DNA from: Nemophila menziesii
Taxonomy: Eukaryota; Streptophyta; Magnoliopsida; Boraginales; Hydrophyllaceae
NCBI GenBank assembly: GCA_029959085.1
Contig: JARWIR010000015.1
Span: 6,571,017 to 6,635,016, forward strand
Direction of reading: 5' to 3'
DNA length: 64,000 nucleotides
Shown here: positions 22,795 through 34,442 of the stretch, piece by piece
Layout of the letters: every line of letters starts with the position of its first letter
Numbering within the stretch: position 1 is the stretch's first letter
Notes under the pieces: generated by a model
The model's input: the letters and a program-made list of their open reading frames with translations, nothing else
Database searches by the model: none
What the model was told of the DNA's origin: nothing
Translations under genes and position numbers: made by a program

Positions 22795-23718
22795 TAGTTA
22801 CATGTGGAGATTCTTCTGGTGTTCAGTCTATTATAGATGCTTTGAAGACTCGATTCTCTATTAAAGGTCTTGGTTTTTTGTCTTATTTCCTTGGGTTGGA
22901 AGTTATATCTTCTTCACCTAATTTACTTGTATCTCAGGCTAACTATGTTGCTTCTGTCTTAAGGAAAGGTGGTATGAGTGATTGTAAGAGTTCTCCACTA
23001 TCCACGCTCAACAAATATGTTGTTCAGTCTACTCATGGTGTTGAGCTGTTTGAAGACCCTTTTCAATTTCGTAGTATTATTGGAGGTCTTCAATACTTGA
23101 CAATCACACGACCTGGCATATCTTTTGCTGTGAATCAGTTATGTTAGTCAATGCATAAACCATCTAACTCAGATTATGAATGCTTGAAGAATCTATTAAG
23201 GTATATCAAAGGCACTTTACATTATTCCTTGAATTTTTATACCTTCCTCTACAAATTTAAGGGAATTTTACGACTCTGATTGGGCGAGTAACTCTCGTGA
23301 TCGACGTTCAACTACGAGTTATTGTATTTTCCTAGGTTCTAATCTAATTTCATGGGGTTCGAAGAAACAATCTACAGTTTCTCAATCCTCCATTGAAGCA
23401 GAGTATAGAGCTATGGCCTACGTTTCTGCTGAAATAAAGTGGTTAACAGTTTTACTTAAGAGTTTATTTATACCTCTTGTTATACTTACTCTTCTCTATG
23501 ATAATAAATCTGCTATTGCGTTGGCTTCGAATTATGTTTTTCACACTAGAACTCGCCACATTGATATTGATTTTCACTTTGTCAGAAAACAAGTCAAATC
23601 AAATAATCTTTTTGTTTCTCATGTATCATCTCAGTTTCAACTAGCAAATATTTTCACTAAGGGCCTCTCTAATGCTACATTTTTTTCACTTCTTGCATGC
23701 TTCCTCTTCTCCGGGTAG
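22795..23718 (+). pseudogene. Copia pol fragment: C-terminal reverse transcriptase and RNase H
   Basis: Reading right, GDSSGVQSIIDALKTRFSIK and GFLSYFLGLEV belong to the RVT_2 C-terminal part. A stop at about 23146 and a frameshift near 23260 follow. The RNase H stretch has DSDWA, STTSYCIFLGSNLISW, KKQSTVSQSSIEAEYRAM, YDNKSAIALASN, TRHIDIDFHFVR and ANIFTKGL, ending at 23718. Catalytic residues D (DSDWA), E (AEYRA) and D (DNKSA) are present, but the gene is broken. The RT N-terminal half and most of the integrase are missing at the junction near 22790. Confidence 0.85.
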
Positions 23719-23963
23719 TCAGCTTGAGGGGATGATAAGCTATGCAATACACAAGATGATGTATACACCTCATAACACAAGAATATTACCTTTTCACTAA
23801 AAGACAAAGTTAGTTAAAAATGAATACACGATAGAATAGAGAGCAAGTTGTGTGTTGTGCTTATATATACACGATAGAATAAAGTTAGTTAAAAACTATA
23901 TAATTTATAGTTTAGTACTACACGAATTAAGCTCTACATCCGAGACATTAATAATATGCGTGT

Positions 23964-26084
23964 CTATCCTATCAAGGAAAAAATATCAGACTTGGCACAA
24001 GAGTTTACATTTGCAGTTAAATGTTGCAGTGTCGGATAAATTACATTACTAAATCGATGATTCTTATCATCTACCGTAAACACATAGACTATACTATTTA
24101 TCTCAATCCAACTACACCCCGGATCTTTATTCATATTCACTATTTTCCTCACCCTACTCTTCTTTCCCCACCTCCCTAATTTAGCGTATATTTTAGACAA
24201 TATTACATTTGTAGATACATCATTACGATCTAACCGAAATATCCTCTTAGCTACTCTCTCAGCCACCTTAATATCCATCCAAAACCAACACGCATTAAGC
24301 AAAGAAACCAAAAGAATCTTATCCGGTTCAATTGGCATGTGTTTAATAAACTCCTCAGCTTCAATAATCTTACCGGATTTACCAAGAAGATCCACTACAC
24401 ATGTGTAATGTTCTAAACTTGGAGTAATTCCATAACAATTTTGCATTATATTAAAATATTTAATCCCTTGGTTTACTAATCCTGAGTGAGTACAAGCAGA
24501 TAAAACCCCAACAAAAGTAGCTGCGTTTGGAATAATCCCTCGCTCTAACATTTGTTCGTAAAGTAAAATCGATTCATATCCTTTTCCATGATGTGCGTAC
24601 CCATTAATCAATGCTGTAAAAGAAACAATGTTTGGATTATAAATGTAAGAAAACGATTTTTCAGCATCGGAAATACTCCCACATTTCGAATACATATCTA
24701 TAAGAGCTGTTTTAACGTATATATTTAATTCAAATGGAGTTTTATATAAGTCCGCGTGTATAATTTGACCTTGTTGAAGACACCCAAGGGAAGCACATGC
24801 TTTTAGAATAGAAGAAAAGGTTGACCTTGTTTGACTTATTAATAATCTTCGCATAGTAACGTATAATTTAACGGCTTTTTCGTTTTGATCGTTTTGAATG
24901 TAAACTGATATCATTGAATTCCAAGTAATGGAATTTCTTTCCTCTTTATTTTTTTCAAATATTTTTAACGCTTTACTAAATTTACCCTCTTTTGAATATA
25001 CTGAAATCATAGTATTTGACGAAACTAAAGTTCCCATTGGTGATTCATGATACAATCTTTTCGCCTCTTTGATTAATCCATTCTTTGCGTAACCTTTAAT
25101 CATTAAATTATATGAAGTTGGATTTTTGGATAATCGATTGAAAATCAACTCAGCTTCTTTGATCCTACCCATTGTTAAAAGTCCTTCTAATAGCGCGTTT
25201 GAATTATTCGTACAAGGATTTAACAAGCTCTTATAAACAGTTTTGGCTTCATTAATCATATTGGAATTACAGTAGAAACTAATGAGTGCACTATTAATTG
25301 ACTGTTCAAATTCATACCCGAATTTAATCAATTGTCCATGTACAATCTTTCCTTCATTATATGCACCTAATTTTCCGCAAACTCTCACAATGCAATCGAA
25401 AGTAAACTCATTTGGGGTAGCCTCGTAATTACTTCTCATCTTCCAAAACAACTCTAAAGCCTTTAAACAATTATCTTCAGTCTTTGAAAACCCAGAAATA
25501 AGACTAGTCCATGCAAAAACATCTTGTTTGGGCATTTTATTAAAAATATCCAAAGCTTCGTCCATTAGATTGCATTGAACATAACCAACAAGCATTACAC
25601 TCCATACTAACTTATTCTTTCCATTTAATAAATCAAACACCTTTCTAGCTTCATCGATTTTGCATAAACTTGAATATAAATACACCATCCCACTTCCTAC
25701 ATACTCAAAATCTTCATGCCCAGATTTCAAAATCAGCCCATGAATTTGTTTACCTTGTGGTAGTGATTGTGACCGAGCACATACACTTAAAATTGAAGAA
25801 AAAGTGGTCTCGTTGAGGTATACATTTTCATGGTGCATTAAGGAAACCAAGTTTAAGGATTCAGAAAAGTCTCCTAGTTTGTAATACGCAGATACCATGA
25901 TGTTCCATGAATCAACTGTTCGGTTAGGCATTTCGTCAAACAATTTTCGAGCTTGTTTGAGTTCACCATTATTAATATGTTGTGACATGGTAATGTTTGT
26001 GGAACGAAGTGTTAAGTTGTGATTAAATGAATGCTTCCATCGACTGTGCTTCCAAGTCCGTGTCAATACAGAACTGATCATCAT
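23964..26084 (-). CDS. PLS-class pentatricopeptide repeat protein with E/E+-like C-terminus
   Basis: An intact intronless ORF of 706 codons. Tandem PPR motifs run from about residue 40 to 580, e.g. ARKLFDEMPNRTVDSWNIMVSAY, with the PLS pattern typical of editing factors. The C-terminus holds an E-type region (NVILSKIYAKLGRWGKKSRVRK, GCSWIEIN) and an E+-like stretch (YVFTVDDKNHRF). No DYW deaminase domain follows. The N-terminus is basic and Ser/Thr/Asn-rich with few acidic residues, which fits organelle import. Proteins of this class bind specific RNA sites and direct C-to-U editing in mitochondria or plastids, often recruiting a separate DYW protein. The start is the first ATG of the frame. 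Target and orthologue are unknown; pseudogene decay is not apparent. Confidence 0.9.
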   Translation of the reverse strand: MMISSVLTRTWKHSRWKHSFNHNLTLRSTNITMSQHINNGELKQARKLFDEMPNRTVDSWNIMVSAYYKLGDFSESLNLVSLMHHENVYLNETTFSSILSVCARSQSLPQGKQIHGLILKSGHEDFEYVGSGMVYLYSSLCKIDEARKVFDLLNGKNKLVWSVMLVGYVQCNLMDEALDIFNKMPKQDVFAWTSLISGFSKTEDNCLKALELFWKMRSNYEATPNEFTFDCIVRVCGKLGAYNEGKIVHGQLIKFGYEFEQSINSALISFYCNSNMINEAKTVYKSLLNPCTNNSNALLEGLLTMGRIKEAELIFNRLSKNPTSYNLMIKGYAKNGLIKEAKRLYHESPMGTLVSSNTMISVYSKEGKFSKALKIFEKNKEERNSITWNSMISVYIQNDQNEKAVKLYVTMRRLLISQTRSTFSSILKACASLGCLQQGQIIHADLYKTPFELNIYVKTALIDMYSKCGSISDAEKSFSYIYNPNIVSFTALINGYAHHGKGYESILLYEQMLERGIIPNAATFVGVLSACTHSGLVNQGIKYFNIMQNCYGITPSLEHYTCVVDLLGKSGKIIEAEEFIKHMPIEPDKILLVSLLNACWFWMDIKVAERVAKRIFRLDRNDVSTNVILSKIYAKLGRWGKKSRVRKIVNMNKDPGCSWIEINSIVYVFTVDDKNHRFSNVIYPTLQHLTANVNSCAKSDIFSLIG

Positions 26085-26454
26085 TCTTCCAAGGAATAAT
26101 TAATTACCGTTTGATGTTTTCCTGGATTTGTTTTATGTGTATGAGGCTATGAGCACATATAGCAATACAGCATTGTCTTTTCCTTTTTGAATTTTATTTT
26201 TATACATCAATGCCTGTCATAAGAAAGGAATACTGGAGTATAAACTTAAAGCCCCAAAAAAGTATGATTTTTTTTTTTTTCAATTAAAAAAGTATGACTT
26301 TATAACACCTAATGTAGAGCTTCGTTTTTTTTTAACCCACTTAAACACCCAAAGACTAATTTTACAGAAATATACATGTTTTTCTATAAATACATACATC
26401 TAAATCAGAACTAGATTATCTATATGTAGAGAAAGGATTCGAATAATGTGTTCT
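26085..26454. other. Upstream region of the PPR gene
   Basis: AT-rich, presumably containing the PPR promoter and 5' leader on the minus strand. No specific element is called. Confidence 0.35.
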
Positions 26455-26553
26455 TCAAAATTAGAAAACCATTTTAGAGTCGGAGCCATTAACTTAATTT
26501 GAATTGGTATCGTTTAAAAAAAATCAAAACACTGACCAATTAAGCTAACCCCA
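26455..26553 (-). mobile_element. SINE-like sequence, copy 1
   Basis: On the minus strand, TTAGCTTAATTGGTCAGTG resembles a tRNA-derived A box, and ACCAATTCAAATTAAG about 40 bp on resembles a B box. The following TGGCTCCGACTCTAAAATGG block is shared with 48034-48103. It is short and worn. Confidence 0.45.
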
Positions 26554-26804
26554 ACTAATAAAAAAATAGCAAGGTTCTAATAAATTAAACTAACCTAACT
26601 GATTTGATCGGAAACTTTTAGGAAAGAAAAAAAAGATCAGAAACGTTTAGGACATTGTCCTATTTTTTTGACTAAGAAGTTTAGGACATTGTCTAATCCC
26701 CTAAACTAACCTATTTCTAAAAAGCAATTAGTGCCGTCCAAAAAAATAAAAAATAAAAAGCAATTAGTGCCATGACATAATTTGTAAAATAACTTAAAAA
26801 ATAG

Positions 26805-27152
26805 CTGCTTGGAAGATATGGTAAAGGTGATTGGAAAAGTATTTCGAGACATGTAATTCGGTCAAAGACGTCATCACAGGTGGCGAGTCATGCTCAAAAG
26901 TACTTTCATCATCTTGAGAGTCTCAAAAATTCTACTAATTTGGTAAAGGAAACCAAAAAAAGAAGTAGCATTTATGATATAACTTTGTTTGATGAACCAA
27001 TCATCCCTACTCTACCCATCAATTTCAATATGCCCACCTCCTCTTTACCTCCACCTTCACCTCCATCTCCACCTCCACCTCCACCTCCACCGATGGATTT
27101 ACGTGACATGTCAGCGAACCACTACATTCAAATAAGAGGAAAATACTTTTGA
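26805..27152 (+). pseudogene. 1R-MYB (SHAQKYF-type) gene fragment
   Basis: The frame reads LLGRYGKGDWKSISRHVIRS, then QVASHAQKYFHHLES. That is the second MYB repeat of DIVARICATA/MYB1R-type transcription factors, with the diagnostic SHAQKYF motif. A short Ser/Lys region and a Pro-rich run (SPPSPPPPPP, 27050-27091) follow, and the frame ends at 27152. TAG sits just before LLG at 26802-26804; it could be a splice acceptor (…AATAG), but no upstream exon with the first MYB repeat was found. I infer a truncated copy or a gene whose first exon is unrecognised. Confidence 0.6.
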
Positions 27153-27259
27153 AGGTCTCCTTTTTGCCAACTTTATGTTTTAAATTCTAACGAGAAAAAC
27201 CTACTTTTAAAGGCCTTTAGATACTTTCTGATGGAAGTACTTCTAATATTTTACCCCTA

Positions 27260-27665
27260 TCCAGTCCAGCGTGATGGTACAGACCCACAAGGACTGAACG
27301 GGTTGTACCCATGACCCCTTTTACAGTCCAGGTGCTATATTTTTTAGTAGTATTTTTTTGTTAAGTACAAATACAAGGAGGGCTGGCCCCATAATGAACA
27401 AAAACGGGGGGTGGGATGTACCCAAGTAGAACAAGAACAAAGATCAAATACAAGATTCAATGGGTTGTACCCAATATATTAAAAAAAATTACACCAACAT
27501 TTTACAATGGGCTGGCCCCATCAGCATTGAACACGTACAGGGGCTAGACCCACTATCCAACAATCAGAAAAAAAAATATTACACATCGACCCAAATTCAT
27601 AAAACAATATGGGCTGGCCCATGATACATAGCAGGATATGGGCTGGCCCCATTACACACGAGAAC
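27260..27665. repeat. Region with recurring GGGCTGGCCC blocks
   Basis: The near-palindrome GGGCTGGCCC occurs four times (near 27382, 27510, 27610 and 27640), with GGGTTGTACCC variants between. Spacing is irregular, so this is not a clean tandem array. Non-coding. Confidence 0.55.
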
Positions 27666-27719
27666 TGAACAAAAAAAAATATATATATATATATTCGATC
27701 TGTAATCCAAGAAGGCGAT

Positions 27720-27830
27720 GGTGGTAATGCATCTGCGAAGGCGGCGGTGGTGGGGCTGCATCAGCGAAGGCGGCGGTGGTGGTGGTGCATCAGCGAAGGC
27801 GGCGGTGGGTGGTGGTGGGATTACACGAAC
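27720..27830. repeat. GC-rich minisatellite, about 27-30 bp unit
   Basis: Three units of GCATCAGCGAAGGCGGCGGT plus GGTGGTG run in tandem. A Gly/Trp-rich open frame that continues into the downstream gag is caused by this repeat and is not a gag N-terminus. Confidence 0.7.
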
Positions 27831-27959
27831 ACGAACTCCAGCGTTGGTGCAACATAGGTGGTGGCGAGGGTGTGCAACAGCGGTGAAGCAGTGGTGGTGG
27901 TGGAGGGTTTACTGGTGGTGGTGTTATTTGCACTTTATTTATATCTTATTTTATCACAC

Positions 27960-30900
27960 CCTAGGCCCCACCAATCCTCAACTCGAGTTAACACATTTCC
28001 AACAAGAATATGATGAAGCGTTGGGTAGAAGTTGGTCGAGATTTCAGAATTGTTTACGAAGAGTCCCCAATCATGGCCTTTCAGATCAACAACAATTGAA
28101 AATTTTCTATAACGGTCTTGATAGGAGTTCACGAAAAGATTTAGATTTGTTATGCGGTGGTGCGTTTTTACGAGTTCAACCCGTTCACGCAAGAATCATT
28201 TTGGATAGGACAATCGATAATGAAGTGGGGTGGAATACCGTGAGAACACCAGCTAAAGGGGCAGTTAATAATGTCAACATGGAAGAGAAGTTCACCGCCT
28301 TAGAGAACAAAATACGAACCACGTTAGAACAACAATTGAAACAACTCACGTTATCCGTGAAAGAAGGTTTTTCAAGTAAAATGATTGAAGTGAATGCTAC
28401 GCAAGAAGTGTATGGGTGCTCGAATTGTGGTGTTCAAGACCATGATTGGGGACATTGTGAGTATAATACCGAAGCCGTGATGTTCGTTTCTAATAGGGGA
28501 AATTATAATTCGAATGGACAAGGTTATCAACCCAACAGAAACCATCCGGGTTTCCAATACTCAAATCCTAATGGGGCAGCTAATCCTACCTACGCATATC
28601 AACCGCGTCCCCAAGGTAACACTTATCAACCTAGACCACAAAATAACTATCAAGGAGGACAGAATTATGGAAATCAGGCTCAAAGGCAACCTCCTCAAAA
28701 TAGTTACAATGATACAATGAATCAAAAAGACTTACCCTCTCAACCTCAAGAAGGAACTGAAGATCTTCGGCTAACAGTAGACAAATTAATGGCACTACAG
28801 GCACAATCCATTCAGAATCAACAAACCTATGAAGCCGCATTGAAATTGTTGGGGAATCAAGTAGATCAAATGTCAAAACAATTAAATCAGCGTCCACAAG
28901 GAAGACTTCCTAGTGATACAGAAGTCCCAAAACAAACCGAAGATTGTAATGCCATAGCGTTGAGAAGTGGTAAGAAACTTCCTCCACCCCCATTTCCAGT
29001 CATGAAAGAAAAAGAAGTGATAAATAAAGAAAATCCAGTAGGGGAGGAGATAGAAAAAGAAAATGAACCTGAAGTAATAGAGGTGGAGAAAATTCCAGAA
29101 GTTCAGAAAAAGAAAGATATTGTGGAAAACCGTCCTCCTCCGCCTTTCCCTTCGAGAGTTAAGAAAAAGGAGATATGGCCGAATATCAGAGATTCATCAA
29201 TAGCGTAAGGAGTCTAAACATAAACATTCTGTTACTTGAAGCTATTAAAGATATACCGAAATACGTAAAGTTTTTGAAGAGAGCCCTAACCAACAAAAGG
29301 ATGTATTGTGATAATGAGATGATTGGTTTACCCGAAGAGTGCAGCGCTATCTGCCAAAGTAAGTTGCCACCTAAGTTGCTTGACCCTGGGAGTTTCACAA
29401 TTCCGATATCGATTGGTAAAGAGTGGCAAGGTAAAGCATTATGCGATTTATGTGCAAGTATTAATCTTATCCCCAAATCGATCTTTGATAAGCTGAGAAT
29501 AGGAGATTTGAGACCTACTTCTATGGTCTTGCAAATGGCCGATAGATCCCTCGTTCATCCGGAGGGACGAATCGAAGATGTCCTCGTTAAGGCAGGTACT
29601 TTAGTTTTTCCCGTTTATTTTGTTATTCTTGAATACGACACGGGTAGGAATGTCCCCATTATTTTGGGACGACCATTCCTAGCCACGGGGCGTACTTTGA
29701 TCAATGTAGAAAACGGATAATTAACCATGAGAATCCAAGACGAGGAGGTGAAGTTTAATGTGGTCAGAGCTATGAAATTTCCAGATGTTCTAGGAGATTG
29801 CTTTCGAATGGATGTAGCTGAACATGCCACGCAAGAGGTATTTGATTGTTTTAATTATGATGATATCTTGCAGGCCGCTTTGATACTAGACTTACCTGAG
29901 ATGATAGAAGAGCTTGCCGAAACAGTGGCAGCTCTCAATTCTGGAAACCCAAAATATAGGCGTCCTGCCTATGAACCTGTGAGAGAACCGGGGGAGATGG
30001 TCGTTAAAAATAAACCATCCATTGAATCTCCTCCGAGGTTAGAAGAAAAACCATTGCCAACTCACTTAAGGTATGCGTATTTGGGTACTAATCATACTTT
30101 ACCTGTTATTGTTTCAGCAAATTTAATAGGTTTCCAAGAAGATAAACTGCTACGTGTACTAAGGGCGAACAAAGAGGCGATAGGTTGGACCATTGCTGAT
30201 ATCAAAGGCATTAGTCTATCCTATTGTCAACGTAAAATTATTCTTGAAGATGATAGTGCACGTTCAGTTGAAGGTCAAAGGAGATTAATGCCAGCAATGA
30301 AGGAAGTAGTGAAGAAAGAAGTGATTAAGCTACTAGACGCGGGAATCATCTTTCCCATAGCTAGTAGTGAGTGGGTTAGTCCAGTTCAGTGCGTACCGAA
30401 AAAGGGAGGAATGACTACCATCCTCAATGATCAGAATGAAGCCATCTCCACGAGAACAGTTGTTGGTTGGAGGGTTTGTATGGATTACCGCAAGTTGAAC
30501 AAGGCGACCAGAAAAGACCATTTTCCTCTTCCTTTCATTGATCAGATGTTAGACAAATTGGCTGGTAAGGAGTATTACTGTTTCTTGGATGGTTATTCGG
30601 GGTATAATCAGATTTATGTAGATCCAGCTGATCAACACAAAACCACATTTACATGCCCTTTTGGTACCTTTTCCTATCGAAGGATGCCTTTTGGGTTATA
30701 TAACGCACCCGCTACCTTTCAGAGATGTATGATGGTTATTTTCTGGGATATGATAGATAATTTCCTCGAGGTATTTATGGATGTCTTTTCCGTATTTGGT
30801 GATAACTTTGACGAGTGTTTACAGAATTTGGAGAAGGTATTAATCAGATGCAAGGAAACAGATTTGGTGTTGAATTGGGAAAAGTGTCATTTTATGGTTC

Positions 30901-31483
30901 GAGAAGGAATAGTTTTGGGTCACAAAGTTTCAAGTGTCGGGTTAGAAGATGATCGCGCAAATATTGAGGTAATAAAAACTCTTCCCCCTCCCATTTCTGT
31001 AAAAGGGGTAAGAAGTTTTCTAGGCTTTGTTGAATTCTATCGTCGTTTTATTAAGGATTTTTCAAAGATTACAAAACCTTTGTGTAACTTACTTGAGAAG
31101 GACACCAAATTCCTTTTCGATGAAGCTTGCATGAAGGCATTTCAAGAGTTGAAGGAGAAACTTATTACTGCGCCGATTGTGTTACCTCCTGATTGGAAAA
31201 TTCCTTTTGAAGTTATGTGTGATGCGAGTGATTTAGCTATAGGTGATGTGTTGGGTCAAAGGAAGAACAAGGTATTTTACTCTATCTATTATGCGAGTAA
31301 GACATTCACTAGTGCTCAAGTTAATTATACAGTGACTGAGAAGGAACTTTTAGCGGTAGTTTATGCTTTTGACAAGTTTCGTTCCTATGTCCTGGAAGCG
31401 AAAATTGTTGTATTTATCGACCATTCCGCTATAAAGTATCTTATGGAGAAGAAAGATGCTAAGCCGAGGTTAATCAGATGGGT
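27960..31483 (+). pseudogene. Athila gag-protease-RT-RNase H pseudogene, truncated at both ends
   Basis: Gag begins inside the capsid (THFQQEYDEALGRSWSRF, about 27985) and has the knuckle CSNCGVQDHDWGHC. A one-base deletion near 29170-29180 shifts the frame before the protease (ALCDLCASINLIPKS). A TAA at 29718 separates protease from reverse transcriptase in the same frame. RT motifs are WRVCMDYRKLNKATRKDHF, CFLDGYSGYNQI and RRMPFGLYNAPATFQRCM, but the catalytic block reads FMDVFSVFG: the second Asp of the usual F/YxDD is Val (GTC at 30783-30785). RNase H follows (VMCDASD, TEKELLAVVYAFDKF, FIDHSAIKYLM). Similarity ends at RLIRWV near 31483; the integrase is absent. No LTR or primer site adjoins it. 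Confidence 0.9.
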
Positions 31484-31555
31484 TTTTATAAAATACTATG
31501 AGATTGTATGTCTCGTAAGCAAGCAAAGTAATGAATTATTGATATAATCATAATT
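31484..31555 (+). other. Read-through tail after the Athila truncation point
   Basis: The RNase H frame runs on for about 20 codons that no longer resemble a gypsy element and stops at 31545-31547. It marks the 3' breakpoint of the pseudogene. Confidence 0.5.
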
Positions 31556-32670
31556 TGTGTTCCATTTACATAATACTATTCCCTGAAATGATTAGAATTA
31601 CATTCCTAAACGAATGCAATAACTTTCAAATACGTATCAAAATAAACATTGTGGTGACAAAATTTGATAGAATAAAATCACATTCTCTGGCTCAAAACCA
31701 TTTCATGTAGTGGGTGGAATTGCATTCCTTGTAACGATTGTTAAATTATTCAATCTCTTTGAAAATGGATATGTAAACAAATTGGTAGGGTTAAATATGA
31801 TTAAATGTTGTATTCTCTGGCTAAAATTATTCATTATAGTGAATAAAACTGTATTTCCTGAAGAAAATGCTAGGTCTTATAATGTGTATTGGAATCAGCG
31901 TGGTGGTGATCATAACTCCACCTGAGTTGAAAATCATGATAGTGTTTCAGAATTTGCTTTGCTGGTATGTTTTTGTAAAGTATATATGATTTTTATGTAG
32001 ACATATATGATTGTTTTTACTAATGAGGTGATGAACAAGATTTATCGTGAAAAAAAAAGATTAGAAGCAAATCAAAGCAAAAAAAGAGGAGGCTAATTAA
32101 ATCATGATAATACAAAGGAAAAATGGAATATCTTTGCTATACTTCTAAACTGCAAGGTTAAGTAATTATTCTACTGAAATAGATATTATTGTGGTTAAAA
32201 GTATTTTGAAAAAAGATATATTAAGACCTTTTACACATTTCATGTCATGAAAATACACCTGAAGTAGTAATATCATAATTAGAGTTTTATCCCAATATTA
32301 AGGTTTAACATTATATTCTCTTGTAAATTATGACGTTTCATTCCTCGAAGTGAATGGAGTTGTATTCCTTGAAGTGAATGTAACCGTTTTCATAATTTAA
32401 ATAAATAGACGTATGGATGACAAAAAAAGTGGGTTAGTGATGTATTCCTTGACTAGAAATCATTCTCCGAAGATAATATGATCACATTCTCTGAAGCAAA
32501 TGCTTCATTTCCAGGTTATATAACATTGACCCGGTAATGGAAATAATTGAGTGACTTAATTGAGTGACTTAAGTACTGTTTTTTCCTAGCTAAAAACCAT
32601 TCATTGAAGTGAATGGAAGTGCGTTTCTAGAAGAAAATGCAATGTTTTTCAATGTATCTGGAATTGACAT
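31556..32670. repeat. Diverged ATTCC-rich repeat region
   Basis: Blocks such as CATTCCTTGAAGTGAATG, AATTGCATTCCTTG and ATTCTCTGGCTAAAA recur near 31590, 31690, 31820, 32340, 32440 and 32590 with irregular spacing. They look like an old array or nested MITEs. Small open frames here share nothing with known proteins. Confidence 0.45.
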
Positions 32671-34150
32671 CTTGGTGACCCAAACTCTTGACGAGGTTAA
32701 GGTAAGAAAAAAAATCCTTACCACCAGAAGTGGAATAAATAAGGATCCTGAAAGTAAAAGGTCGATAATCCATCATGAATATTATCGATAAAGTGGAACT
32801 ATATAGTATCTGCGTACCAGTAGAATACTAAGACATTTAGTCGATCTAATTAAAAGTTTTTGGATGCCCAAAAGTTATGTTACCTTGTGGTACAAAATTG
32901 ACATAATTAGCGAATTGTGTTTTAAGTAAATTCTGAGTAAATTTACTAAATTTTAAAGGATATTTTCCTAAATTAGTATTTTGTATAAACCACAAGTGTC
33001 CGTAACAATGTATATCTTTGCATTATTTACTACAAGTATCACCAGAAGTGTGTATGAAAATAAAATATGTTATTTCTTTGGGGTTATATTACACAGATTC
33101 AAGCAGTTGAAACGTCATTGTGCAAAAGAAAAGATGTCATAATCCAAAGAACTTTGTATTGTTAAATGACTGATTTGGTCAACTAGTGACAATAATGATA
33201 TATCGACTAATAGATTACTCACTTGGTCTCTACTTAAAAGAACCAGGAGATTCATTTTACCAAGTGACTACCCCCTTATTAGACGTATAGACTAGTCAAC
33301 CTGAAGTTGCGTGACACATGGTGGAATACAATTTATTATATTATTTATATCCACAAACTAAAGAATAGGAACATGAAGTTAAAAGGAACTCCATTTGCAG
33401 TATATTGCATATAATATACCTAATACATTCGCAAGTAGAATACTTCAAAATCCCAAAATATGTTGTAAACGCTGCAACATAGGTTATTGTCCCATTTTAG
33501 ACACATAACAAATATTCCAGCGAATGTATCAAACTAACGCATGAAGCGTGGTAAATCTGTCGACTTAAAGTATATCATGCCCCAAAGAAGAAAATCCCAT
33601 GATTAAATTATTAAATGGTAAATATTATAGAATGTGCACTCCACGTGACACGACATGAATTATTAAGTCAACTAATATTGGCACATGCATTGATCTTAAA
33701 GGAAGTAATGGCCATTGAAGATACCTAGGTACCTAAATACGAGAAAAATTATGTAGATTATTAGTCAACTGAAAATATTTAAAACTGTTAGACAATCTAT
33801 GGGATTAATATATTTTCATTTAATATAGCGCTTGAAATAAATAATAAGTATCCTAAACCAAAAAGTGGTGAAATATGCCGACGACAATAGAAAGTGTAAT
33901 AGTGAATTTTGAAATTAAAAAAAAACACTACTTGTATCATGAAGGTTCCTGCAGAAACCTAGATTTACCTATGAGGAGACGTTCTCATTCTTATGTTATT
34001 GATACAATGTAGTGATTATTAGATGGATATCAAACTTTTTGATAAACAAAATAGGTGCTAGAAGCATGACATGTTCCCAAACAAGAAAGATGTTTGAAAG
34101 CACAACAAGTGCCTGAAGCACGATAGGTACTTGAATTTGCCAGCTTCCTA
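32671..34150. other. No gene seen
   Basis: AT-rich DNA without long frames, RNA genes or clear repeats. Confidence 0.4.
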
Positions 34151-34151
34151 A

Positions 34152-34442
34152 ATGGTTCTTGAATTTTTGAATTTACCAATTAGTCCTCTAACTTTGCTTT
34201 TATACATTGTTAGTTGTTCATCTAAATTTTGTTAGTTAAGAGTGACATGACAATATTTTTAAGGAAAAATTTAACATTCCAAGGATCATTCGGAAAACAG
34301 ACCTATACTTTAAAAAAAAGGCTTTTCCCTCTTAACAATTCTTGCCACATCCTTTTTATCTAACACAATTTGGACAGAGGACGAACAGGGGATAAAAAAT
34401 AAACTGGAGGACTAATTTGATAAACTTAAAAGTTCAAGCCAT
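34152..34442. mobile_element. MITE with extended inverted repeats
   Basis: The left half (ATGGTTCTTGAATTTTTGAA, then AATTAGTCCTC) matches the reverse complement of the right half (ATGGCTTGAACTTTTAAGTT, AATTAGTCCTC). Similarity continues for about 100 bp toward the centre. About 290 bp, no ORF. The superfamily is not assigned. Confidence 0.65.

Noticed and set aside
27718..27960. Gly/Trp-rich N-terminus continuous with gag
   Set aside because: It comes from a GC-rich minisatellite; homology to gag begins only at about 27985.
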